Made by a program: the position numbers and the translations under genes. Positions 1 through 7,478 of a stretch of DNA of 64,000 bases are shown here, one piece after another. This DNA is from Paenibacillus sp. OV219 (GTDB lineage Bacteria > Bacillota > Bacilli > Paenibacillales > Paenibacillaceae), in assembly GCF_900110075.1 (NCBI RefSeq), contig NZ_FOCJ01000007.1:124001-188000 (forward strand), given 5' to 3'. Below the pieces are notes generated by a model that was not told the origin of the DNA, made no database searches, and worked only from the letters and a program-made list of their open reading frames with translations. The number at the start of each line of letters is the position of its first letter. Position 1 is the stretch's first letter.

Positions 1-520
1 TGTAGTCCAATATAAGTTTATCGATAAAAACGTAAGCAGTCGTACAAAGTCCAACGCCGAACGCAAGCAATAATGGTTTGCGAGAATCTGACAATAGTCG
101 GTTTTTAAACGACCATCCGCTTAATAGTACAAAACTCACAATCATGCTGCCGAGACCAAGCCAGCCCCATCCAGACAATGACTCCCCTAAAAAAGCAATG
201 CCGATCAACGGAACGAGCAATGTCGCAGTTCCTCTCATCAACGGGTACAACTGGGACAAGTCTCCTACTTGGTAGGCCAACGACAACAATTTACCGTACA
301 CGCCTTGAATAATCATAGATAACAATATCAATCCATAAGCCAACAATGGCAATGGCGTGACCCAAAGACGATGAACAAGTAATGGGACGAGAATAAGTTC
401 GCTTGGAACGAGAATCGCCCATAAGAAGGCAGCCTTGTCTAAACTTCTTTTTGTGAATAAATTCCACACTGCATGTGCGAAACCTGAACATAATACAAGA
501 CTAATGGCTATCCAGATCAC
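1..520 (-). CDS. EamA/DMT-family transporter (3' end outside window)
   Basis: The minus strand is open from a GTG at 520 to the window edge, giving about 173 residues of a very hydrophobic protein. It has five or so membrane segments, short basic loops (KRSLDK, KNRLLSDSRK) and the segment GDLSQLYPLMRGTATLLVP, typical of EamA-type drug/metabolite transporters, which usually have ten helices and about 290 residues. The start is chosen because an AAGGAGGTG ribosome site lies at 532-540. An ATT codon directly before the GTG would be closer to the usual spacing but is a rare start. A sigma-A promoter is visible upstream. The substrate cannot be inferred. The C-terminal half lies beyond base 1. Confidence 0.8.
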   Translation of the reverse strand, partial: MIWIAISLVLCSGFAHAVWNLFTKRSLDKAAFLWAILVPSELILVPLLVHRLWVTPLPLLAYGLILLSMIIQGVYGKLLSLAYQVGDLSQLYPLMRGTATLLVPLIGIAFLGESLSGWGWLGLGSMIVSFVLLSGWSFKNRLLSDSRKPLLLAFGVGLCTTAYVFIDKLILDY

Positions 521-605
521 AATAGTATTTTCACCTCCTTTAATAGATCTCCTACTGACAACTAAAATCACATTTTTACAGAATCAAGCTCTAAACCATT
601 AATTT

Positions 606-634
606 ATTGTATTTCTATGATTCATTCTTGTTAA
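606..634 (-). promoter_or_regulatory. sigma-A promoter of the EamA gene
   Basis: On the minus strand TTAACA (634-629) and TACAAT (611-606) are separated by exactly 17 bases. The predicted leader to the GTG at 520 is about 80 bases. The surrounding 521-931 stretch is AT-rich and holds no convincing gene. Confidence 0.55.
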
Positions 635-823
635 TCGCCATTTACTTTCGTACATTTATTGATCAGAACGATAGTGTCTCTCGTTATCTCGTTCATTGCG
701 GAAGATAAATAAATAATTCGTAAATAGTATATTCCAAACGTATTGTGGTTTCAACTGTTTTATTGTGCTTTGTGTTGTTATTATCTAATTTCATTCTGTA
801 AAATGCGCGATATTTTTGGATTC

Positions 824-853
824 TTGTGGTTTTATTTGAATTTGGTTTAAAAT
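824..853 (+). promoter_or_regulatory. probable sigma-A promoter of the PHP-ABC-glycosidase locus
   Basis: TTGTGG (824-829) is followed after 18 bases by TAAAAT (848-853). The -10 matches five of six consensus bases and the -35 three of six. It is the best promoter in front of the first gene at 932 and places the transcript start near 860, on top of the operator-like site at 859-875. Confidence 0.4.
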
Positions 854-858
854 AGATG

Positions 859-875
859 TTGAAAACGCTTAACAA
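859..875 (+). promoter_or_regulatory. cre/LacI-type operator-like site
   Basis: TTGAAAACGCTTAACAA resembles the CcpA/LacI-family operator pattern (TG, four bases, CG, four bases, CA) with one extra base in the right half. It sits at the predicted transcription start, where a repressor would block initiation. Which protein binds is unknown. No LacI gene lies beside it. Confidence 0.35.
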
Positions 876-931
876 ATGATGTAACTTATGGATAACCACT
901 TAAAACAACACAAAGTCAATGGGGAGATGTC

Positions 932-1900
932 ATGAAGGATATCATATTGTTAAATCGAGAAAAACCAATGTACAAAGGCAATCTCCACCTGCACACGACT
1001 TGGTCGGACGGTCGATTACCTGCAGACGAGGTCGTCAACGTCTTTAAGGCGAAGGGTTATCACTTTATTTCCCTCAGTGATCATGATGTTTACACGCGTA
1101 CGACTGAATTTGATACGACCGATTTCATTACCCTCCCAGGCACCGAGCGGGGAGAGCTGAACCAAGTACCAGATAAGAATCCAGGCTATCACTTCGGCGT
1201 GCTGGACGATCCTACCGTCGAGCCGCGAGAAGAGCGATATCCCCATCTGCATGCATTCCCTGTACCAGTGCCATGGATCGGAGATCATTCCCCGCAGCTA
1301 TTGATCGATGAGCTGCGAGACCGCGGCAATCTCGTCGTCTTTAACCATCCAGAATGGCATCTGACACGATTCGAGGACATGGTGAAGTACGACGGCTTTT
1401 TTGCAGTCGAAATTTACAATCACTCTACCGAATGGTCGACCGCAAGCTCCTACGGCACAGCTTATTGGGATCACGCTTTGCAAAATGGCAAGCGCGTCTT
1501 CGGCATCGCCGCCGACGACTCACATACTCACCAGCCGGATTGGGCCATCCCGGAGTATGGCGGAGGTTGGATTCAAGTACAGGCGGATGCGCTCGCTCAG
1601 ACGGAGGTAATCCGCAGCCTGAAGCAAGGACAGTTCTACTCCAGCTCAGGGCCTGAGGTGTTCGATCTGCGCGTCGAGAACGGAGAATTGCGAATTGAAT
1701 GTTCTCCTTGCAAATTCATCATGTTCAAGGCATTCCCGCAGCGCGGCCCGTTCTACGGCAACTTTGCTACAGGTAAACCGCTCACGAGTGCAACTGCTAC
1801 CATTGAAGAGGATATGATCTATATCCGTGTGGAATGTGTCGATTTCGAAGGAAACGTTGCATGGACGAACCCTGTGTTCGTCGAAGACTTGCTGAAATAG
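932..1900 (+). CDS. PHP-domain metallohydrolase (CehA/McbA-like), copy 1
   Basis: A 322-residue cytoplasmic protein without signal peptide. It has the PHP metal-site motifs in order: H19-x-H21 with D26 (NLHLHTTWSDG), SDHD at 49-52, a Glu in PGTERGE near residue 70, FNHPEWH in the middle, and ADDSH near residue 190. PHP enzymes are metal-dependent phosphoesterases. CehA/McbA relatives also cleave phosphodiesters or carbamate esters. The ATG follows GGGGAG. It is the first gene of an operon that continues with a paralogue 18 bases downstream and then an ABC sugar importer. Its reaction is not known. A phosphodiesterase acting on an imported glycan is my inference from context. Confidence 0.85.
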   Translation: MKDIILLNREKPMYKGNLHLHTTWSDGRLPADEVVNVFKAKGYHFISLSDHDVYTRTTEFDTTDFITLPGTERGELNQVPDKNPGYHFGVLDDPTVEPREERYPHLHAFPVPVPWIGDHSPQLLIDELRDRGNLVVFNHPEWHLTRFEDMVKYDGFFAVEIYNHSTEWSTASSYGTAYWDHALQNGKRVFGIAADDSHTHQPDWAIPEYGGGWIQVQADALAQTEVIRSLKQGQFYSSSGPEVFDLRVENGELRIECSPCKFIMFKAFPQRGPFYGNFATGKPLTSATATIEEDMIYIRVECVDFEGNVAWTNPVFVEDLLK

Positions 1901-1918
1901 AAGGAGCGATAACACAAC

Positions 1919-2875
1919 GTGCAATCCGTAATCTATTTGAATGGCGGTAAAAAGAAGTACAAAGGAAATCTTCACACCCACTCAACCAGAAGCGACGGTC
2001 AATACGAGACCGAGACAGTAGTAAGCGCATACAAAAACAAAGGCTATCATTTCATGTGCTTGAGCGATCACGAAATCTACTGGAAATCGGCAGCGTATGA
2101 TGAGGAGAACTTCATCATGCTTAGCGGTTACGAAATGGCATGCGAGATGAGCTGGAAAGAGACGGGGCAGCAGTACCACATTCATGGCTTGCTGGATCGG
2201 ACACTAGGCTCGGATCATGAATTCGCCCATGACGAAGAGCATGCCAAACCGGATTACGCCGGGCTTCACACGATTCAAGAATTAATCGATGAAATGATTG
2301 ACAGAGGCAATCTCGTCATCCTCAATCACCCCACATGGTCGCGCAACAAGCCTGAGGATCTGCTCCAGCTGCACCGCTATTTTGCCATCGAAATCTATAA
2401 TCATCAGTCCGAGATGGACGAAGCTGTCGGCTACGGCTTGCGGCACTGGGATTACTTGCTCAGCAATGGGCGCAAAGTATTCGGGATCGCAGCGGACGAT
2501 GCACACCGTGGCTCCTTTGATAGTGCAATCTCGGAATTTTTCGGCGGATGGATCTCGGTAGAGGCGAATCGCCTGAACCAGGAGGACATCATTGATGCTT
2601 TGAAAGCCGGACGATACTACTCCTCAAGCGGGCCCGAGATTCAGGATTTGCGAGTTGAGAACGGCTATCTCAAAGTTGAATGCTCGCCCGTCAAATTCAT
2701 TAAATTCATTACCGAGCCATTCAACGGGCGTACGCTGTACAACGAGGACGCTGCTCCAATTACCAGCGGATCGTTCCTTCTCGACTCCGGCATGAAGTTT
2801 GTTCGTGTGGAATGCGTGGACTTCGAAGGAAACACGGCCTGGTCCAACCCAGTATTTATAGACGAGCTTCTGTAA
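1919..2875 (+). CDS. PHP-domain metallohydrolase (CehA/McbA-like), copy 2
   Basis: A 318-residue paralogue of the preceding gene, colinear with it from the start (H19-x-H21, D26, SDHE) to the shared ending RVECVDFEGN..W.NPVF. The second metal motif reads SDHE rather than SDHD, and the other metal-binding motifs are kept (LNHPTWS, ADDAH). The start is GTG, supported by AAGGAGCG ten bases upstream. Tandem duplication and divergence suggest two related substrates or two steps. No signal peptide is visible, so it acts in the cytoplasm after import by the ABC system encoded next. Confidence 0.85.
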   Translation: MQSVIYLNGGKKKYKGNLHTHSTRSDGQYETETVVSAYKNKGYHFMCLSDHEIYWKSAAYDEENFIMLSGYEMACEMSWKETGQQYHIHGLLDRTLGSDHEFAHDEEHAKPDYAGLHTIQELIDEMIDRGNLVILNHPTWSRNKPEDLLQLHRYFAIEIYNHQSEMDEAVGYGLRHWDYLLSNGRKVFGIAADDAHRGSFDSAISEFFGGWISVEANRLNQEDIIDALKAGRYYSSSGPEIQDLRVENGYLKVECSPVKFIKFITEPFNGRTLYNEDAAPITSGSFLLDSGMKFVRVECVDFEGNTAWSNPVFIDELL

Positions 2876-2933
2876 GCATCGAATGACTTCAATGATTTGA
2901 ATACATTTCAAAGATATATTGGGAGGAATAACG

Positions 2934-4328
2934 ATGAAAAAGTTTGCTGGCATTGCAATGGCAATGGTATTAGGTACTGGAATTATTGCGGGTTGTGGTG
3001 ACTCATCCTCGAATAACGCGGAAACTGCGAGTAGCTCCAACAACGCGAATAACGCGAAAGCTACGAACAGCGCTGAGAAAAAGGTAATTACGATCTCGGT
3101 GCGGGAGAACACGTGGGGAGCACGCAAAGATAACTTTATTGAAGCCGAAAAGCGCTTAAACAAAGAACTCGAGTCTGAGAATGCAGCAATTAAAATTGAT
3201 TGGTGGCCAGGCATCGACGACGAAGAGCTGGTGCTGCAAGCTCAAGCAGGCAAAACAGCGGACATCTTTATTAACTCCAGCGTAGACATTGGTTGGGAAC
3301 GCGATGCAGGAATCATACGTGATATCGATTGGGTTGGCGATTCCGAGGTTTTCAAAAGTGTGCCTGAATCTTACGTAGACATTATGAAATACGACGGACA
3401 TTATTACGGCGCAATTCAAGATATGGATGCTTCTCCCGTGTTTATAAGCCGCAAGGCACTACAAGGTTTGGGCTGGTCGCCAGAGCAAATCGACGGTTTG
3501 AAGGCGAACGTAGATAAAGGTGATTTCACGTTTGAGGACTTGGTTGGCCTAGCGGAACAAGCAAAAAGCAAAAAGCTTGTAAAAATGGGCTTCGCGGTAG
3601 AAGATAAGCGATTCGAAGGCTTCAACTATGCATTTGGCTTCAATAACTATGATGCGAGCAACAATATGCTTGAGCTGACACCAGACGCAAAGAACGTATA
3701 CTCCTTCTGGGCGGATGCCAAGGATCGCGGCGTTATTGCAGAGAATATCGGTGATCTGGATACAGAAAAAACGGCTCCTATGTTCGTAAAAGGCGAAGTT
3801 TTCGCTCAATTTGCCCGTACAGAGTTCTACGGGATGATGCGTGAAGCAAACGGCATGCAAAATGATGTTCAAGGCTATAACCAATGGTTTAGTGAAAACG
3901 TCGTTTGGATTCCGGTTCCATCTGCAGAGAAAGGCGGTAGTCCTGTTTCGTACAGTAACCCTGCCATGATTTTCGTGGGCTCAAAGGTTGAGGACGATAA
4001 AATGCCTTATGTACAGCGTCTAATCGAGCATGTGCTGGATCCGGATCTTCAAGTTAACCACACACTTAAGAGCGGCAAGCTGCCGGTTACGCCTGAAGCT
4101 CAAGAAGACCCGCGTTTCAAAGAAATGCCCTTCTATAAAGATCATGCGTATATGGTTGAATTCACAAAAACACGCCCAGCGCTCCCTGATTATGCGACTT
4201 TTATTAAAGCCTATACGTTAGGCGTTGACTCGATTCTGACCAAAGGTAAGGATGCTGCTCAAGCGCTCGACATCTTTACAAAGGATGTAAAACAAAACGT
4301 ACCTAGTGATCGTGTGAAGATTGAGTAG
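2934..4328 (+). CDS. ABC transporter substrate-binding lipoprotein (sugar type)
   Basis: A 464-residue extracellular solute-binding protein of the family-1 sugar type. It has a lipoprotein signal peptide with lipobox IAGC (Cys21), then a low-complexity Asn/Ser/Ala linker to about residue 50 and the binding-protein body. The ATG at 2934 is preferred over an upstream TTG at 2919 because GGGAGGA (2921-2927) is positioned for it. It is followed by two permeases and an ATPase, so the importer is complete. A long hairpin after the stop codon probably stabilises this 5' part of the transcript, giving excess binding protein. The ligand is unknown; the neighbouring glycosidases suggest an alpha-galactoside or alpha-GalNAc-containing glycan. 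Confidence 0.9.
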   Translation: MKKFAGIAMAMVLGTGIIAGCGDSSSNNAETASSSNNANNAKATNSAEKKVITISVRENTWGARKDNFIEAEKRLNKELESENAAIKIDWWPGIDDEELVLQAQAGKTADIFINSSVDIGWERDAGIIRDIDWVGDSEVFKSVPESYVDIMKYDGHYYGAIQDMDASPVFISRKALQGLGWSPEQIDGLKANVDKGDFTFEDLVGLAEQAKSKKLVKMGFAVEDKRFEGFNYAFGFNNYDASNNMLELTPDAKNVYSFWADAKDRGVIAENIGDLDTEKTAPMFVKGEVFAQFARTEFYGMMREANGMQNDVQGYNQWFSENVVWIPVPSAEKGGSPVSYSNPAMIFVGSKVEDDKMPYVQRLIEHVLDPDLQVNHTLKSGKLPVTPEAQEDPRFKEMPFYKDHAYMVEFTKTRPALPDYATFIKAYTLGVDSILTKGKDAAQALDIFTKDVKQNVPSDRVKIE

Positions 4329-4340
4329 TCATTTTAATCA

Positions 4341-4378
4341 GAGAGAGGCGCTCTAACCCTAATTAGAACGCTTTTCTC
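4341..4378 (+). other. intercistronic hairpin after the binding-protein gene
   Basis: Bases 4341-4356 pair with 4363-4378 in a 16-bp stem with one mismatch and a six-base loop. The few T residues lie inside the stem, so it looks more like an mRNA-stabilising or attenuating hairpin than a full terminator. Such hairpins are common after binding-protein genes. Confidence 0.6.
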
Positions 4379-4418
4379 AATTACGAAATTCGTATACGGT
4401 CGGAGGTTTGCCTAGCTC

Positions 4419-5339
4419 ATGGTTGCAACTACCTACAAGAAACCTTTCAGAAAAGTCATCTATCCCTATTTATTTATTTTGCCCTTTTCCTTACTGGTGT
4501 TCGTGTTTTTTATTGTACCTGCTATCATTACGATTGGGATGGCCTTCACGGATTTAAACGCTTCAATGAAGCCGCATTTCGTGGGGATAACGAATTTTCG
4601 CAGAATTTTTACGGATTACAATCTTCCTATGGTTTTGGGCAATACGGCCGTTTTTGCAGTACTGTCTTTATCGATTTCGTTGGTCTTTGCTCTGATTATC
4701 GCAGTTGCAACTCAATATTTTCTTAAAGGCAAAATATCAGCGGTCGTATACAGGGTGCTGTGGCTTATTCCCAGTATTATGCCCTCAGTCGTGTATGTTA
4801 CCTTTTGGAAGTATTTGTTCGATCCTACAGAAGATGGACTGATCAACCGATTTCTCCATAGTATGGGGATGATTTCGGAACCGGTGTCGTTTTTTACGAA
4901 AGGTGCTATGGCAATTGTCATATTGGCGACGATCGTTTCATCGGTTTCGGGTGGCATGATTCTGTTGTCCGCGGCCATTAATTCGATTCCCGAGGACTTA
5001 TACAAGGCGGCGCGCGTCGATGGTGCAAGTGAAAAGTCAGTCATTACTAAGATCATTTTGCCGACACTTAAATGGCCGCTGATGTATATTACGATTTCGG
5101 ATCTGATCGGCTTCGTTTCTTCGTATTTCTTCATTTTGCTGCTTACGGATGGAGGGCCGATGAGAGATACGACGACATTATCGTTATATGCCTTCCAACA
5201 AGCGTTCCAACTGAAGTATTACGGTTACGGCGCAGCAGTGTCACTGATTGTAGTGTTCATTTCCTTTGTACTGACGATGGCCCTGATTCGTCTGTTCGAC
5301 TTCGATCAGATGATCAAGCCTTCTCGCATTGAAGACTAA
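4419..5339 (+). CDS. ABC sugar transporter permease, MalF/UgpA type
   Basis: A 306-residue integral membrane protein with about six helices and the permease EAA-type loop YKAARVDGASEKSVITKIILP near residue 195, which contacts the ATPase. It starts with ATG at 4419 behind GGAGG. It forms the transport channel with the permease encoded 26 bases downstream and belongs to the carbohydrate uptake-1 group. The preceding hairpin separates it from the binding protein but no new promoter is evident. Confidence 0.9.
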   Translation: MVATTYKKPFRKVIYPYLFILPFSLLVFVFFIVPAIITIGMAFTDLNASMKPHFVGITNFRRIFTDYNLPMVLGNTAVFAVLSLSISLVFALIIAVATQYFLKGKISAVVYRVLWLIPSIMPSVVYVTFWKYLFDPTEDGLINRFLHSMGMISEPVSFFTKGAMAIVILATIVSSVSGGMILLSAAINSIPEDLYKAARVDGASEKSVITKIILPTLKWPLMYITISDLIGFVSSYFFILLLTDGGPMRDTTTLSLYAFQQAFQLKYYGYGAAVSLIVVFISFVLTMALIRLFDFDQMIKPSRIED

Positions 5340-5365
5340 ATTCAGCAGACTAAAGGTGATTACTT

Positions 5366-6196
5366 ATGTCCACCAGCTCACTTAAGAAAATGCTCGTGCA
5401 TACCTATATGACGCTCTTTACAATTCCAATTGTCACCATGATTGTATGGTACTTTCTCGCGGCGACAATGAACTTCACAACAGGGGAGTTCTCCCTGGCT
5501 AATTTTTCCTTTGTTATGAAGCCGGTTGAATATGCAGGTGTAAAGCTGCCGGTCATTTGGCCGATCATCCGGAATACGATCGTTTATTCCTTGTTAATTG
5601 TCGTCATCGAAACAGGGATTGCAGTGCCGACGGCATATGCGTTCTCAAGGCTCGACTTTAAAGGCAAACGCGCATCTTTGAAATTCCTGTTTCTAATGCG
5701 TTCATTTCCTGGAATCACGCTGATTATTGCTACATTCTTTATCCTTGTGAAATTGGGGCTTGTCAACACATACCTTGGCGTTATGTTGGTGGCGACGACG
5801 GGCTCGCTTCCGGGTTTGATTTATATTATGAAAGGATTTTTTGATGACGTGCCATGGGATATTGAATGGGCGGCAATGGTAGACGGATCTACTCGGTTCG
5901 GTGCGTTCCGCAAAGTACTCGTTCCTTACGTATCTTCCGGAATTGGGGCCATATCGGTGTTTGCCTTCCTTGGCGCATATGGGGAGTGGTTCCTGTTCAA
6001 GCTCCTTATTTTTAATGATGATATGCTAACGCTAGCCGGGTATCTAGCTAAACTCGTCTTGAAAGAACAGCAAATCGTTAACTACGGCTTAATTACTGCA
6101 ATCGGCTTGTTCTACACGCTGCCAATTATTCTGTTCTATATATTTACCCAGAAAGTTTTCATGAAGGTTAACTTAGGAGGAGCAAAGCAGTCATGA
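5366..6196 (+). CDS. ABC sugar transporter permease, MalG/UgpE type
   Basis: A 276-residue inner permease with six predicted helices and the conserved cytoplasmic loop EWAAMVDGSTRFGAFRKVLVP near residue 170. ATG at 5366 follows AAAGGTGAT. The stop codon overlaps the ATG of the ATPase gene (ATGA), so translation of the two is coupled. It is the partner of the MalF-type permease just upstream. Confidence 0.9.
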   Translation: MSTSSLKKMLVHTYMTLFTIPIVTMIVWYFLAATMNFTTGEFSLANFSFVMKPVEYAGVKLPVIWPIIRNTIVYSLLIVVIETGIAVPTAYAFSRLDFKGKRASLKFLFLMRSFPGITLIIATFFILVKLGLVNTYLGVMLVATTGSLPGLIYIMKGFFDDVPWDIEWAAMVDGSTRFGAFRKVLVPYVSSGIGAISVFAFLGAYGEWFLFKLLIFNDDMLTLAGYLAKLVLKEQQIVNYGLITAIGLFYTLPIILFYIFTQKVFMKVNLGGAKQS

Positions 6197-7350
6197 TTAC
6201 TCTGAAAAATATCGTCAAATCCTACGATAACAAAAAAGAAAGCGGACGAGCCGTAGACGGTCTTGATTTGGAAATCCGCAAAGGTGAATTTGTCGCGCTG
6301 TTAGGTCCTTCCGGCTGCGGTAAGACGACGACGCTCATGATGCTCGCAGGACTTCTGAAGCCGACCTCCGGCGAAATTTATTTCGGCGACCGGCTCGTCA
6401 ATCATGTTGAGCCGAAGGACAGAAACATCGGGATGGTCTTTCAATCCTATGCGCTATATCCGCATATGACCGTTCGCGACAATGTTGCCTTCCCGCTGCG
6501 GGAGCGAAAAATGCCGAAAGCGAAAGCGTACGAGCGTGCAAATGAAATCAGCCGTATTGTGCAGATCGATCATCTCCTTGATCGTAAGCCGTCGCAGTTG
6601 TCCGGAGGTCAGCAGCAACGGGTCGCCATGGCGCGTGCCTTGGCTAAAGGTCCCGAGATTCTGCTCCTTGACGAGCCGATGTCTAATTTGGACGCACGTC
6701 TGAAGCTGGATGTGCGCGATGAAATCCGTAAGCTGCAGCGTGAACTCGGGGTCACTACGATTATCGTGACGCATGACCAAGAGGAGGCACTCGCGATTTC
6801 CGATCGCGTCGCTATTCTGAATGACGGCAAGATCCAGCAGTACGCTCCGCCTGACGAGCTATTTAATCATCCCGTTAATCTATTTGTAGCCAGCTTTCTA
6901 GGAAACCCTCCAATGAATCTAATTGAGGGGAAAATCGAGGAGCAGGGTGGAAGGCAAATGATCACGACAAAGGGTTTCAGCTACCGTATTCCTGAAGTGT
7001 ACCGTCTGGAGGCCAAACACCTCGGTAAGAATGTGATGCTGGGTATCAGACCTCACGATATCTTATTGACGGATTCGACGGATGAAGAAGCCATTCCTTT
7101 GAAAGTTGACTTCGTTGAGAATCTTGGCAGCGTCAAGTTGGTGAAAGCGATCGATCCTCAGCAGAAACTTGATAAAATGCTGCGTTTTCTAACCGGGAAC
7201 GAATCGAAAATAGCTTCAGGTGATCATGTTTATGTAAAAATATCGAACAACAATTTCCATATTTTCGATACGACGGACAATGGACATAATTTAATGTTCC
7301 ATAGAAATGAGAACAAGCTCGAAAGACAGTTGGTTAGTCCTAGTGTATAA
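6193..7350 (+). CDS. ABC transporter ATPase, MsmK/UgpC/MalK type
   Basis: A 385-residue ATPase with Walker A GPSGCGKTT (about residues 38-46), signature LSGGQQQR, Walker B LLLDEP, H-loop THD, and a C-terminal TOBE/OB regulatory domain of about 140 residues, as in carbohydrate importers. It overlaps the permease gene by four bases and has AGGAGGA upstream. Many Firmicutes use one shared ATPase for several sugar importers; here it sits inside the operon, so it probably serves this importer directly. Confidence 0.92.
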   Translation: MITLKNIVKSYDNKKESGRAVDGLDLEIRKGEFVALLGPSGCGKTTTLMMLAGLLKPTSGEIYFGDRLVNHVEPKDRNIGMVFQSYALYPHMTVRDNVAFPLRERKMPKAKAYERANEISRIVQIDHLLDRKPSQLSGGQQQRVAMARALAKGPEILLLDEPMSNLDARLKLDVRDEIRKLQRELGVTTIIVTHDQEEALAISDRVAILNDGKIQQYAPPDELFNHPVNLFVASFLGNPPMNLIEGKIEEQGGRQMITTKGFSYRIPEVYRLEAKHLGKNVMLGIRPHDILLTDSTDEEAIPLKVDFVENLGSVKLVKAIDPQQKLDKMLRFLTGNESKIASGDHVYVKISNNNFHIFDTTDNGHNLMFHRNENKLERQLVSPSV

Positions 7351-7361
7351 CTAAACTTATG

Positions 7362-7420
7362 GAGTCGTTACCTTTGGCTTGTTTTGTAGAGATACAAACA
7401 AACCAATGGATTGACGGCTC
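7362..7420 (+). other. long imperfect hairpin between transporter and glycosidase genes
   Basis: Bases from 7362 pair with bases up to 7420, with G-U pairs at the base and an inner arm TTGGCTTGTTTTGTA against its near complement around a GAGA loop. No T-run follows directly, so it probably modulates rather than ends transcription between the importer and the glycosidase genes. Confidence 0.5.
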
Positions 7421-7478
7421 TTGTACTTTATAGGGGTAGTTGCAGTGGTACTATGGAACAGAGGGGAGCGATGTAAGC

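Noticed and set aside
693..899. A 68-residue minus-strand open frame in the AT-rich gap
   Set aside because: Low-complexity Asn/Thr/Lys sequence without ribosome site; the region carries promoter signals for the plus-strand operon.
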